NCBI RefSeq assembly: GCF_001428625.1
Contig: NZ_LMIE01000002.1
Location: 1 to 41,405, forward strand
Direction: 5' to 3'
Length of the DNA: 41,405 nt
From: Hydrogenophaga sp. Root209
Lineage (GTDB): Bacteria > Pseudomonadota > Gammaproteobacteria > Burkholderiales > Burkholderiaceae_C
The notes below the pieces were generated by a model. That model did not search any database. It was not told where the DNA came from and saw only the letters and a list, made by a program, of their open reading frames with translations. This document shows positions 24,512-31,613 of this stretch, in pieces; position 1 is the stretch's first letter; every line of letters begins with the position of its first letter. The position numbers and the translations under genes are program-made.

Positions 24512-24859
24512 TCAGACGACGATGCGCCCGGCCAGCCGCGCGCCCCGCGCGTAGGCGCTCAGACGCTTTTCGGCGCGAAAGTGCAGGTCGCGCTCAACCG
24601 GCAACCCGAGCCGACCACGTACCGTCGTCAGTTCCTGAAGACTGACCCAGCCCAGCTCGGGCGCACCCAGGCCCAGGTCGCACAGACCGAAAGCATGGTC
24701 ATGGTCGTCCGGGTCGATCTCGGTCAGCAGCCAGGTTGCGCCGGCGTCAGGTGTAAACAGCTTGACCACGGGCGCCGGGTCGAAGTCAGGGTTCTGCAGC
24801 GTTTGGCGGCCGTTGGCTAGCAGCAGCAAGCGCTGCTCGTCGGTGATGAGTGCATTCAT
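24512..24859 (-). CDS. DUF2958 domain protein (copy 2)
   Basis: 115 residues from MNALITDEQRLLLLANGRQTL, with GGAG before ATG 24859. PVVKLFTPDAGATWLLTEIDPDDHDHAFGLCDLGLGAPELGWVSLQEL and VERDLHFRAEKRLSAYA match the first copy almost block for block, so one backbone carries two DUF2958 paralogues about 7 kb apart. Role unknown. Its leader contains a structured element nearly identical to the one before radC. Confidence 0.85.
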   Translation of the reverse strand: MNALITDEQRLLLLANGRQTLQNPDFDPAPVVKLFTPDAGATWLLTEIDPDDHDHAFGLCDLGLGAPELGWVSLQELTTVRGRLGLPVERDLHFRAEKRLSAYARGARLAGRIVV

Positions 24860-24880
24860 GATGAACTCCAGAAGGAATGC

Positions 24881-25003
24881 CGGGCGGGATTGCCCGCAGC
24901 CTCCGGGTCACGGCGCAGCGCAGCGGTCAAGGTTCGAAGACGGCCGCCGAGGCCGCCAGCGCATCGCAGATGCGCGCCGACCTTGACGGCGAGAACGGCG
25001 TGG
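24881..25003. ncRNA. structured leader element, copy B (before DUF2958)
   Basis: Starts about 20 bases upstream of the DUF2958 gene. Shared with the radC leader: the 16-mer CGGGCGGGATTGCCCG (24881-24896, itself a hairpin), a CGCAGCG..GCGGTCA block, AGACGGCCGCC, and an identical 23-base segment (24981-25003). In between, a hairpin GCGCATC-GCA-GATGCGC (24959-24975) stands where the radC copy has a different but still paired sequence, i.e. compensatory change. It may belong to the candidate 'radC' RNA motif known from proteobacterial mobile elements. Confidence 0.5.
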
Positions 25004-25065
25004 CACGCTGGGTGCAACAGCAAGCCAGCCCCACTGCTCAAATGTTCCGATTGGGCGGAGCGCGT

Positions 25066-25590
25066 TCAGGAAACCTGCGACTCCTGGTGACGGAACAACG
25101 GTGGTGGCACATACCGGCCGAGAGCATCCTCAACCATGCCACCGTCTGATTTCGTCGCGAGCGCTTCCACTTTCACGGCAATGCGCGACTCCAACGACAT
25201 TCGCGGCGCCACCACCAGAATGACGGAGCCTTCGCAAACCACTTCGTGGTCGTCGGATGCCTGAACACAGAACTTCGCGCTTCGCTCCCCCAGCCGTTCA
25301 ACCCATCCCTGCAGCTTCAGGGTTGATCCGGGCGGGATCGGCCCCTTGTGCTCCAGCTCGATCGTCCGGCCCACCACGACCTCCGAGACGGCATCCACGT
25401 GCCGCTGCATCTCACGGATGCAAATGGACTCGACCACGGCGACCAGATACCCGGTCGCCAGGCATTCGATCAGCCTCTGCGCATAGTCGCTCCCATGCGG
25501 GAGCCTGGAAAAGAGCGCCCGGGCTGTCTGTTCGGGCGGCACGTTGTAGGTTTCTTCAAAGGAGATTTCACTGATGCCTTGGTGGTTCAT
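25066..25590 (-). CDS. hotdog-fold thioesterase, fluoroacetyl-CoA thioesterase (FlK)-like
   Basis: 174 residues from MNHQGISEISFEETYNVPPEQT. The fold and active-site layout of FlK-type thioesterases are visible: Thr46 and Glu54 eight residues apart in ATGYLVAVVES, Gly74 in VVVGRTIE, and His81 in EHKGPIPPGS, then a strand with GSVILVVAP. FlK uses a Thr-Glu-His set with nearly the same spacing to hydrolyse fluoroacetyl-CoA; most relatives are broad acyl-CoA thioesterases, so the substrate is open. The gene is unusual for an ICE backbone and sits between DUF2958 and radC, so I read it as inserted cargo. Ribosome site weak. Confidence 0.75.
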   Translation of the reverse strand: MNHQGISEISFEETYNVPPEQTARALFSRLPHGSDYAQRLIECLATGYLVAVVESICIREMQRHVDAVSEVVVGRTIELEHKGPIPPGSTLKLQGWVERLGERSAKFCVQASDDHEVVCEGSVILVVAPRMSLESRIAVKVEALATKSDGGMVEDALGRYVPPPLFRHQESQVS

Positions 25591-25841
25591 GGAATTGGGA
25601 AATGGGTTGACGACGTGCGTTCGCTCTTCGAAACCCCGCGTCAAAGCGGAAGGGCGGGAACAGCGTTCGATCCTCGTTCGGATGCATCGCGTCTTCAACC
25701 CAGCCAGGCGTTCTCCAGCGTAGCTGGCTCAATGCGGATGTCCGCGTGGGGCCGACGGAGGAAGCCCCACCGTCTCAGGCTTCGAAGCCATGAAGTGCTC
25801 GTGCCACTGTTCGGTGGCACGCTGTTGGGCAGGAAACGAAA

Positions 25842-25868
25842 AACCGGGAACCGTTGTTGCCCCCGGTT
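25842..25868 (-). terminator. rho-independent terminator of radC
   Basis: On the minus strand AACCGGG and CCCGGTT (25868-25862 and 25848-25842) form a stem followed by TTTCG, starting 9 bases past the radC stop. A second perfect hairpin, GTGCCAC/GTGGCAC (25801-25807 and 25814-25820), lies beyond it. Confidence 0.65.
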
Positions 25869-25876
25869 GTGTGGGA

Positions 25877-26398
25877 TCAGATCAGCCCGCGTTCGGCGAA
25901 GGACAGGATCGTCGGCCCGGCCACGATCAGGTGATCGATGACCCGCACGTCCACCAGCGACAGCGCGCTCTTGAGGGTTTGGGTCAGATGTTCATCGGCA
26001 CGCGAGGGCTCGGCCACGCCCGACGGGTGGTTGTGGACCAGGACGATGGCCGCCGTGTTGTGTGCCATGGCTTCCTTGACCACCTCGCGCGGATAGACCG
26101 ATGTCTGGGTCACGGTGCCGCGGAACATCTCGACGTACTCGATGACCCGGTGTTGGGCGTCCAGGTGGATCACCGCGAACACCTCGTGCTCCAGCGTGCC
26201 CAGCTTGATGCGTAGGAAGTCGCGCACAGCCTGCGGCGACGACAGCATCTCGGTACAGCGCAACTGGCTTGCCAGCACCCGCAGCGCGGCCTGCAGCACC
26301 TCAGCCGGTTCGGCCGGCCGGTAGCTGCCCGCGACATCGCGAACGAGCAGGGAGGAATCGGTGAAAGAAGTGAACGACAGGGAAGACAGCTGCGACAT
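25877..26398 (-). CDS. radC: RadC family JAB-domain protein
   Basis: 173 residues from MSQLSSLSFTSFTDSSLLVRD, GGAG 6 bases before ATG 26398. The JAB1/MPN metalloprotease-like core is complete: Glu72 in EVFAVIHLDAQHRV, the HxH of VHNHPSG (His122, His124) and Asp135. It lacks the N-terminal helix-hairpin-helix of chromosomal RadC, as usual for ICE-borne copies. It is a constant member of Tn4371-like elements and marks the edge of the cargo slot next to the integrase side. Biochemical role unknown. Confidence 0.9.
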   Translation of the reverse strand: MSQLSSLSFTSFTDSSLLVRDVAGSYRPAEPAEVLQAALRVLASQLRCTEMLSSPQAVRDFLRIKLGTLEHEVFAVIHLDAQHRVIEYVEMFRGTVTQTSVYPREVVKEAMAHNTAAIVLVHNHPSGVAEPSRADEHLTQTLKSALSLVDVRVIDHLIVAGPTILSFAERGLI

Positions 26399-26418
26399 GA
26401 TCGGCTCCGGTTTGGAAT

Positions 26419-26551
26419 CGGGCGGGATTGCCCGGAACCGGCCACCCACGCCGCAGCGCAAGCGGTCAGGGGTCGGAGGCGCAGCCAGAGACGGCCGCCA
26501 GGACGCCAGCGTGCAAGGCACGCGCAGCCCTTGACGGCGAGAACGGCGTGG
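26419..26551. ncRNA. structured leader element, copy D (before radC)
   Basis: Begins 20 bases upstream of radC. It shares with copy B (24881-25003) the exact 16-mer CGGGCGGGATTGCCCG, an AGACGGCCGCC block and an exact 23-base segment (26529-26551). The hairpin GCGTGC-AAG-GCACGC (26509-26523) sits at the position of B's GCGCATC-GCA-GATGCGC, so pairing is kept while the sequence changes. Confidence 0.5.
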
Positions 26552-26821
26552 TAGGTTGAAAGGGCACAGCAAGACCGCCACTCCACGCACGCCACCACAG
26601 CCCTGGCAAGCGGAGCGCGCAGCGGCAACGCCGCGGAGACGTCAGGGATCAAAGCCGGATGGCCGGGATTCGGCACGAAGCCCGGGGCGCAGCCCACGAG
26701 CCCGGCGGCGGGACGCCGAGACGTCAGTGAACTTGCATCTTTTCTGAACAGTAAATATTGCTATTTTCTGGAAAATTCGATAGAGTGCGGAAATTCACTG
26801 TGCAGTAAACCGCCCAAAAGC
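26552..26821. other. boundary between ICE backbone and defence cargo
   Basis: First a GC-rich module with a near copy of the recurrent 18-mer (26606-26623) and the hairpin GCGGC-AAC-GCCGC. Then, from about 26740, an abrupt AT-rich stretch with imperfect repeats (CTGAACAGTAAA and CTGTGCAGTAAA; GGAAAATTC and GGAAATTC) just before the first defence gene. The change in composition marks the cargo boundary and probably carries the operon promoter. Confidence 0.45.
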
Positions 26822-27916
26822 ATGCTTGAGCTGACCATGACCGAACACCAGTTGGTCTCGCGCCTCGTGGATGCGTTGCGCGAGCTACCCGACGTCCATG
26901 CGGATGTGGTGCGTGGGGAGCTTTCAGGCGGACGATCTGATCGGGGCCTGGATGCTGCGGTCGATCTGCACGTGGCTGGGAAGTCGCTGGCCGTGCTGGT
27001 CGAAGCCAAGAAGGCGGTCTACCCCCGCGATGTGCGCCAAGTGATCTGGCAGATCCGGGATGCCAGCCGCGCGTGGGCAGGCAACCATCCAGGCGAGGTC
27101 GTGTCAATGATTGCGGCGGAGTCGATCTCGCCCGGCGCCAAGGAACTCCTCAAGAGCGAGGGCGTGGGCTACTACGACAGTGGTGGAAGCCTCTATCTGC
27201 CCGCGCCAGGCATCTATCTCTACATCGACAAGCCTCCACCCAAGACGCTGGTCAAGTCGATCCGCTCTCTGTTTTCTGGCCGACGCGCCCAGGTGTTGCA
27301 TGCGCTGCTCGTTCATCGCCAGACGTGGTTCGGCGTCACCGAGCTGGCACAGTTGGCGCAGGTGTCGCCAGCCACTACATCGCAAGTGCTGACTGAGTTG
27401 GAGCGCTTCGATTGGCTCGAAGCGAGAGGGCAGGGCCCCAGTAAGGAGCGCCACCTTCGCGAACCTGCGGCTTTGCTTGATGCCTGGGCCAAGCAGGTGA
27501 AGGGCGATCAAGCGTATTCGCTGAGCAGGTACTACGTGCCTGCGACCAAGCCGGACGCATTGCCGCTGCGTGTTGTCGAAGCCTTGGAAGGGCGAGGCGT
27601 CGAGTACGCGATCAGCCACGAGGCTGCGGCCCAGCGGCTCGCCCCTTTCCTGTCCAGCGTGTCCCAGGTGCGCCTGCGGCTGTTGCCCGGGCAGGCCGTT
27701 GACTCCGCCCTGAGCGACCTGGGAGCGCGCTTGGTTACCGAAGGGGCCAATCTTGCCGTGATCGAGACCAAGTCGGCAGGTGAACTGCTGTTCCGCGAGC
27801 GTGTGGAAGGATTGTGGCTGGCCAGCCCGATCCAGATATACCTCGACCTACTGTGGGGCGAAGGCCGTTCGAAAGAGATGGCCGAGCACTTCCGCAAAGA
27901 AAGGATCGGCTTCTGA
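26822..27916 (+). CDS. AbiEi-like protein: nuclease-like N-terminus plus winged HTH
   Basis: 364 residues. N-terminal region (about 40-75) reads DAAVDLHVAGKSLAVLVEAKK, a D...ExK pattern like PD-(D/E)XK enzymes. The centre (about 155-215), RRAQVLHALLVHRQTWFGVTELAQLAQVSPATTSQVLTELERFDWL, is a winged helix-turn-helix. The C-terminal part resembles AbiEi-type antitoxins of type IV toxin-antitoxin systems. With the nucleotidyltransferase encoded next (TGATG overlap) it forms an AbiE-like pair, where AbiEi would be the antitoxin and repressor. The nuclease-like segment is not part of classical AbiEi. ATG 26822 and ATG 26837 are both possible starts; ribosome sites are weak. Confidence 0.7.
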   Translation: MLELTMTEHQLVSRLVDALRELPDVHADVVRGELSGGRSDRGLDAAVDLHVAGKSLAVLVEAKKAVYPRDVRQVIWQIRDASRAWAGNHPGEVVSMIAAESISPGAKELLKSEGVGYYDSGGSLYLPAPGIYLYIDKPPPKTLVKSIRSLFSGRRAQVLHALLVHRQTWFGVTELAQLAQVSPATTSQVLTELERFDWLEARGQGPSKERHLREPAALLDAWAKQVKGDQAYSLSRYYVPATKPDALPLRVVEALEGRGVEYAISHEAAAQRLAPFLSSVSQVRLRLLPGQAVDSALSDLGARLVTEGANLAVIETKSAGELLFRERVEGLWLASPIQIYLDLLWGEGRSKEMAEHFRKERIGF

Positions 27917-28833
27917 TGGCAAAACCCGCAACGCTCGACGGCTACAGCGACGAGTACACGCTCGATTGCGAACGCGTCCTCGTGACGCTGCTGCGCGGGT
28001 TGGGGCCATGGAAGGATTCGGTCTATCTGGTCGGCGGCCTGACCCCGAGGTATCTGGTCGCCGCCCGACCGCCCGCGGTCCCAGCGCATGCGGGCACCCT
28101 CGATGTCGACATCGTGATCGACCTGCAGATCTTGGCCGACACCGAGGCGTATCACACGCTGGAGGACAACCTCAAAAAAATGGGCTTCGAGCGCGCCGAA
28201 AACGAGGCCGGAAAGAAGCTCTCATGGCGTTGGCAAGCTCGCACCGAACACGGTGCGCTGATGGTGTTGGAGTTGCTCGCAGATGCGCCTGATATGGCCG
28301 GTGGCAAGGTGCAGCCGTTGCCGACCGAGGGCACGATCTCCGCGCTGAATATCCCGCACTCGTCCATCGTTTTTGACCTCCATCAGGTCACCGAGATCCA
28401 GGCCGAACTGCTGGGCGGCAACGGCGTCGCGACCGAGAAGGTCAAGCACGCCAACCTTGTGAGTTTCACCTGCCTGAAGGCGTTTGCTTTCGATCAGCGT
28501 TTCGAGCGCAAGGATGCGCACGACCTGATCTACTGCATCGAGCACGCCCCCGAGGGATCGACTGCCGTCGCCGACGCGTTCCGCAAGGAGCTGGCTGGCA
28601 AGCACGGCGCAGTGATCCAGGCCTCGCTGGCAATCTTGCGCAACCGATTCGCCCAGGACGAAAAGACGGAGGGGTATCGCAAGGATGGCCCGGTGTCGGT
28701 CGCCAAGTTCGAACTTGGCGAGAGCGACGAACCCTCGCAGCGCGAGGCGAGGGCGTTGCGCCAGCGCCAAGCCAGCGACGTAATCGAGCAGCTCCTTGGG
28801 CGAGTTGAAAACCCGAAGGAGAGCACTACATGA
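27916..28833 (+). CDS. AbiEii-like nucleotidyltransferase
   Basis: 305 residues from MAKPATLDGYSDEYTLDCERVL. The nucleotidyltransferase core is visible: VYLVGGLTPRYLV with Gly40-Gly41, then TLDVDIVIDL with Asp63 and Asp65 as the DxD metal pair, and a later strand in GALMVLELL. This is the AbiEii/nucleotidyltransferase-toxin pattern. Known toxins of this fold attach nucleotides to tRNA or other targets. Its start overlaps the previous stop (TGATG at 27914-27918) and its stop overlaps the next start (ATGA), so it is firmly in the operon. Confidence 0.75.
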   Translation: MAKPATLDGYSDEYTLDCERVLVTLLRGLGPWKDSVYLVGGLTPRYLVAARPPAVPAHAGTLDVDIVIDLQILADTEAYHTLEDNLKKMGFERAENEAGKKLSWRWQARTEHGALMVLELLADAPDMAGGKVQPLPTEGTISALNIPHSSIVFDLHQVTEIQAELLGGNGVATEKVKHANLVSFTCLKAFAFDQRFERKDAHDLIYCIEHAPEGSTAVADAFRKELAGKHGAVIQASLAILRNRFAQDEKTEGYRKDGPVSVAKFELGESDEPSQREARALRQRQASDVIEQLLGRVENPKESTT

Positions 28834-29747
28834 GCTTTCCCGCCGATATCAAAGGGTGCATGAAGGACTGCATCTTGTCGTTGTTCTGGCCGCGCAAGGA
28901 CATCGTTGGTTTCTTTGAGAAGCACGGATGTACGAAGGCCGAATTGAGTGGCTTGCAGATCGAAGGCGAGGGTGGCCTCAAGCGACACGAGATCATCGAT
29001 GTGCTCTTTGGCAAGCTGGACGCGCGACATGACAGCGGACTTGGCCCGCTTCGCGCCATGCTGCAGTCGCTGTTGGCGTGGTCCCACTTCGATCCGTACT
29101 ACTTCGACAAGTTGCGCAAGCTGGATCGCGCAGTAGCGACCAGAAATCTCGAGCATCTGAAGCAGCTTCAGGAAATCCGCGATGCCAAGATTAAGTCGGA
29201 TCGCGAGCGGCGAGTCATCCACGAAGCCGCGCGGCAGAAGCCGACGGTGACCTTGGAAGTCCTGCGCGCCGAGTACCTGGACCTATTGGCCAACAAGACA
29301 CCGCGACAGCAACGCGGCTACGCTTTGGAACGCATCTTGGCTGAACTTGCCAGGCTCTCGCGCCTAGAGACGACGGAAGCATTTCGCGTTCAAGGGGAGC
29401 AAATCGATGGTGCTGTGAAGTTCGATGGAGAGCACTACCTGATTGAGGCGAAATGGCAGGAAAAGTCGGCAAGCAATGAACCTGTCTACCAGTTCGCGGG
29501 CAAGGTTGCGGGCAAGCTCTACGGACGCGGCCTATTCATCTCGGTCAACAGCTTCAGCGCCGATGTGGTCCGCAGCCTGGTTATGGGCAAGGATATTCAG
29601 ACGCTTTTCGTTGACGGTGAAGACCTGATCCTCGTGCTTGAGGGGCACCTGAACTTTCGCGAGATGATCGACCGCAAAGTGAAGGCAGCGCAAACGAAGG
29701 GGCTCATCTACGTGCACCCCATCTCCGGTGCGGAGAAGAAGATCTAA
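28830..29747 (+). CDS. Mrr-like PD-(D/E)XK restriction endonuclease domain protein
   Basis: 305 residues. Residues 1-155 are helical, with DVLFGKLDARHDSGLGPLRAMLQSLL and a charged helix. From about 160 the Mrr-type nuclease core appears: Glu167 in RGYALERIL, Asp193 in GEQIDGAVKFDG, and Glu206-x-Lys208 in YLIEAKW, then VYQFAGKVAGKLYGRGLFISVNSFS. It should cut DNA. ATG 28830 overlaps the nucleotidyltransferase stop, and the OLD nuclease gene follows after 18 bases. A three-gene module with the AbiE-like pair is possible. Confidence 0.78.
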   Translation: MSFPADIKGCMKDCILSLFWPRKDIVGFFEKHGCTKAELSGLQIEGEGGLKRHEIIDVLFGKLDARHDSGLGPLRAMLQSLLAWSHFDPYYFDKLRKLDRAVATRNLEHLKQLQEIRDAKIKSDRERRVIHEAARQKPTVTLEVLRAEYLDLLANKTPRQQRGYALERILAELARLSRLETTEAFRVQGEQIDGAVKFDGEHYLIEAKWQEKSASNEPVYQFAGKVAGKLYGRGLFISVNSFSADVVRSLVMGKDIQTLFVDGEDLILVLEGHLNFREMIDRKVKAAQTKGLIYVHPISGAEKKI

Positions 29748-29765
29748 ACCCATGAACAACGAGAG

Positions 29766-31613
29766 ATGCCTATGCGACTTAGCCGGATCGTCATCAAGAA
29801 TTTCCGCAACTTCAAGTTGTTGGATGTTCGCTTAGGCGAACATGCCGTCGTCCTCGGAGAGAACAAAGTCGGCAAGACCAACCTGCTGTTTGCGCTGCGA
29901 CTGATCCTCGATCCCTCACTTCCCGACTCGTTGCGTAAGCTGCGCCTTGATGACTTTTGGGATGGGCTGGTGCGGCCACTGAAGGCGGAGGACGTGATTG
30001 AGGTGTCGGTCGAGTTTCGAGATTTCGATGACGATGAAAATCTGTTGGCGGTGCTGGCGGATCACCTTGTACGGCCGGACCCGATGGTGGCGCGAATCAC
30101 GTATCGTTATCAACCCGTGCCTGGTATTGAACGTGCCCCGCGTAGCGAGGCAGACTACGAATTCATTCTGTTCGGCGGAGATCGCCCCGACAACGCGGTT
30201 GGCTACGACCTGAGGCGTTGGATGCCGCTGGATCTATTTCCGGCGTTGCGTGATGCCGAATCGGACCTCGCGCGCTGGGCGCGCTCTCCGCTGCGTCCTC
30301 TGCTGGACCGTGCTGCAAAGACGGTGGATGTGAAAGCGCTCAGCACGATCGCCGGCGAAGTTCACAAGACTACCTCCAAAATTGCTGCACTACCGGAACT
30401 CGCAGGGGTTGTGGACCAGGTCAACAATCAACTCACGGCCATGGTGGGGGATAAGCATGCTGTCGAAACGGCACTAGGTTTCGCGCCTACAGAGCCGGAC
30501 CGTTTGCTCCGCGCGCTTCAAATGATGATCGATGGCGGCAAGCGCGGTGTGGCAGAGGCCAGCCTCGGATCTGCCAATGTGCTTTACCTCGCACTGAAGC
30601 ATCTGGAGCATCAATACCTGGTGGACGAGGGGGAGCGTCAACACACGTTTCTGGCGATAGAGGAGCCCGAGGCCCACCTGCATCCTCATCTGCAGCGGCT
30701 TATCTATCGAAACTACTTGCAAACGCGTGACGACGCGCAAGCTGGACCCGGGCCGCGCAGCATTTTCCTCACCACGCATTCGCCGAATGTGGCCAGTGTG
30801 GCTCCGCTCGCCAATGTTGTTGTCCTGCGTCAGGTTGCTGGCGAAGGGCATACCGTCGGGCGCTCTCTAAAGGGCATCAAACTCGATGCCACCGACCGCG
30901 AAGATCTAGAGCGCTACATTGATGTGACACGTGGAGAGCTGTTTTTCTCAAAGGGCGTCATTCTCGTGGAGGGCGACGCGGAGAAGTTTCTTCTGCCGAC
31001 GCTGGCCAAGCTGTATGACGAGACCCTGGATTTCGATGCGATGGGCATCACCGTCTGCTCCATCGCTGGCACCAACTTCGCTCCATATGTCAAATTGTTG
31101 GGGCCGAAGGGGCTCGATATCCCATTTGTGGTGCTGACCGATTTCGATCCGAAGAAGGAAGAAGTAAGTCAGGAGGATGCCGATCCGGATGACGGAGGTG
31201 TGACAGATAGCTATGGCAAGAATCGCGTCGTCAATCAGATCATGGAACACATATTGGATGAGGACGTTTGGGAGAAAAGCGACTTTGCGCAGGTGATGGT
31301 GCTCGCTCCAAAGCACGGTGTGTTCTTGAACGAATTCACGTTTGAGATCGACGTTTTCCGGGCAGGGGCAGAGGATCATTTCCTGACAGCCATCAAGGAC
31401 CTCACCACCAACAAGAAGATGCATGCGCGCTTCGCCCGCCTCGCGACCGATGCTGATTCGCTCGATCCCTCGCAATTTCTCAAGGACATCGACTCCATCG
31501 GCAAGGGTCGAGTGGCGCAAAGGCTGGCGTCCGTACTGATAAAGGAGGGGGTGGATGTATGTCCTGAGTACATCGAATCTGCGCTGGACTATCTGAAGGC
31601 CAAGCTGGGATGA
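29766..31613 (+). CDS. OLD family ATPase-TOPRIM nuclease (GajA-like)
   Basis: 615 residues. N-terminal ABC-type ATPase: Walker A GENKVGKTN (31-39), signature region SLGSANVLYLALKHLE (266-281), Walker B FLAIEEPEAHLHP (295-307) and H-loop TTHSP (336-340). C-terminal TOPRIM nuclease: Glu402 in VILVEGDAEKF and the DxD pair Asp459/Asp461 in VLTDFDP. This is the domain order of OLD nucleases and of GajA from the Gabija anti-phage system. A UvrD-like helicase gene overlaps its stop (ATGA), the arrangement of gajA-gajB. Length is slightly above the roughly 580 residues of the Bacillus protein. Confidence 0.88.
   Translation: MPMRLSRIVIKNFRNFKLLDVRLGEHAVVLGENKVGKTNLLFALRLILDPSLPDSLRKLRLDDFWDGLVRPLKAEDVIEVSVEFRDFDDDENLLAVLADHLVRPDPMVARITYRYQPVPGIERAPRSEADYEFILFGGDRPDNAVGYDLRRWMPLDLFPALRDAESDLARWARSPLRPLLDRAAKTVDVKALSTIAGEVHKTTSKIAALPELAGVVDQVNNQLTAMVGDKHAVETALGFAPTEPDRLLRALQMMIDGGKRGVAEASLGSANVLYLALKHLEHQYLVDEGERQHTFLAIEEPEAHLHPHLQRLIYRNYLQTRDDAQAGPGPRSIFLTTHSPNVASVAPLANVVVLRQVAGEGHTVGRSLKGIKLDATDREDLERYIDVTRGELFFSKGVILVEGDAEKFLLPTLAKLYDETLDFDAMGITVCSIAGTNFAPYVKLLGPKGLDIPFVVLTDFDPKKEEVSQEDADPDDGGVTDSYGKNRVVNQIMEHILDEDVWEKSDFAQVMVLAPKHGVFLNEFTFEIDVFRAGAEDHFLTAIKDLTTNKKMHARFARLATDADSLDPSQFLKDIDSIGKGRVAQRLASVLIKEGVDVCPEYIESALDYLKAKLG

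Noticed and set aside
28830-29747. Complete restriction-modification system
   Set aside because: A nuclease of Mrr type is present but there is no methyltransferase or specificity subunit anywhere in the window.
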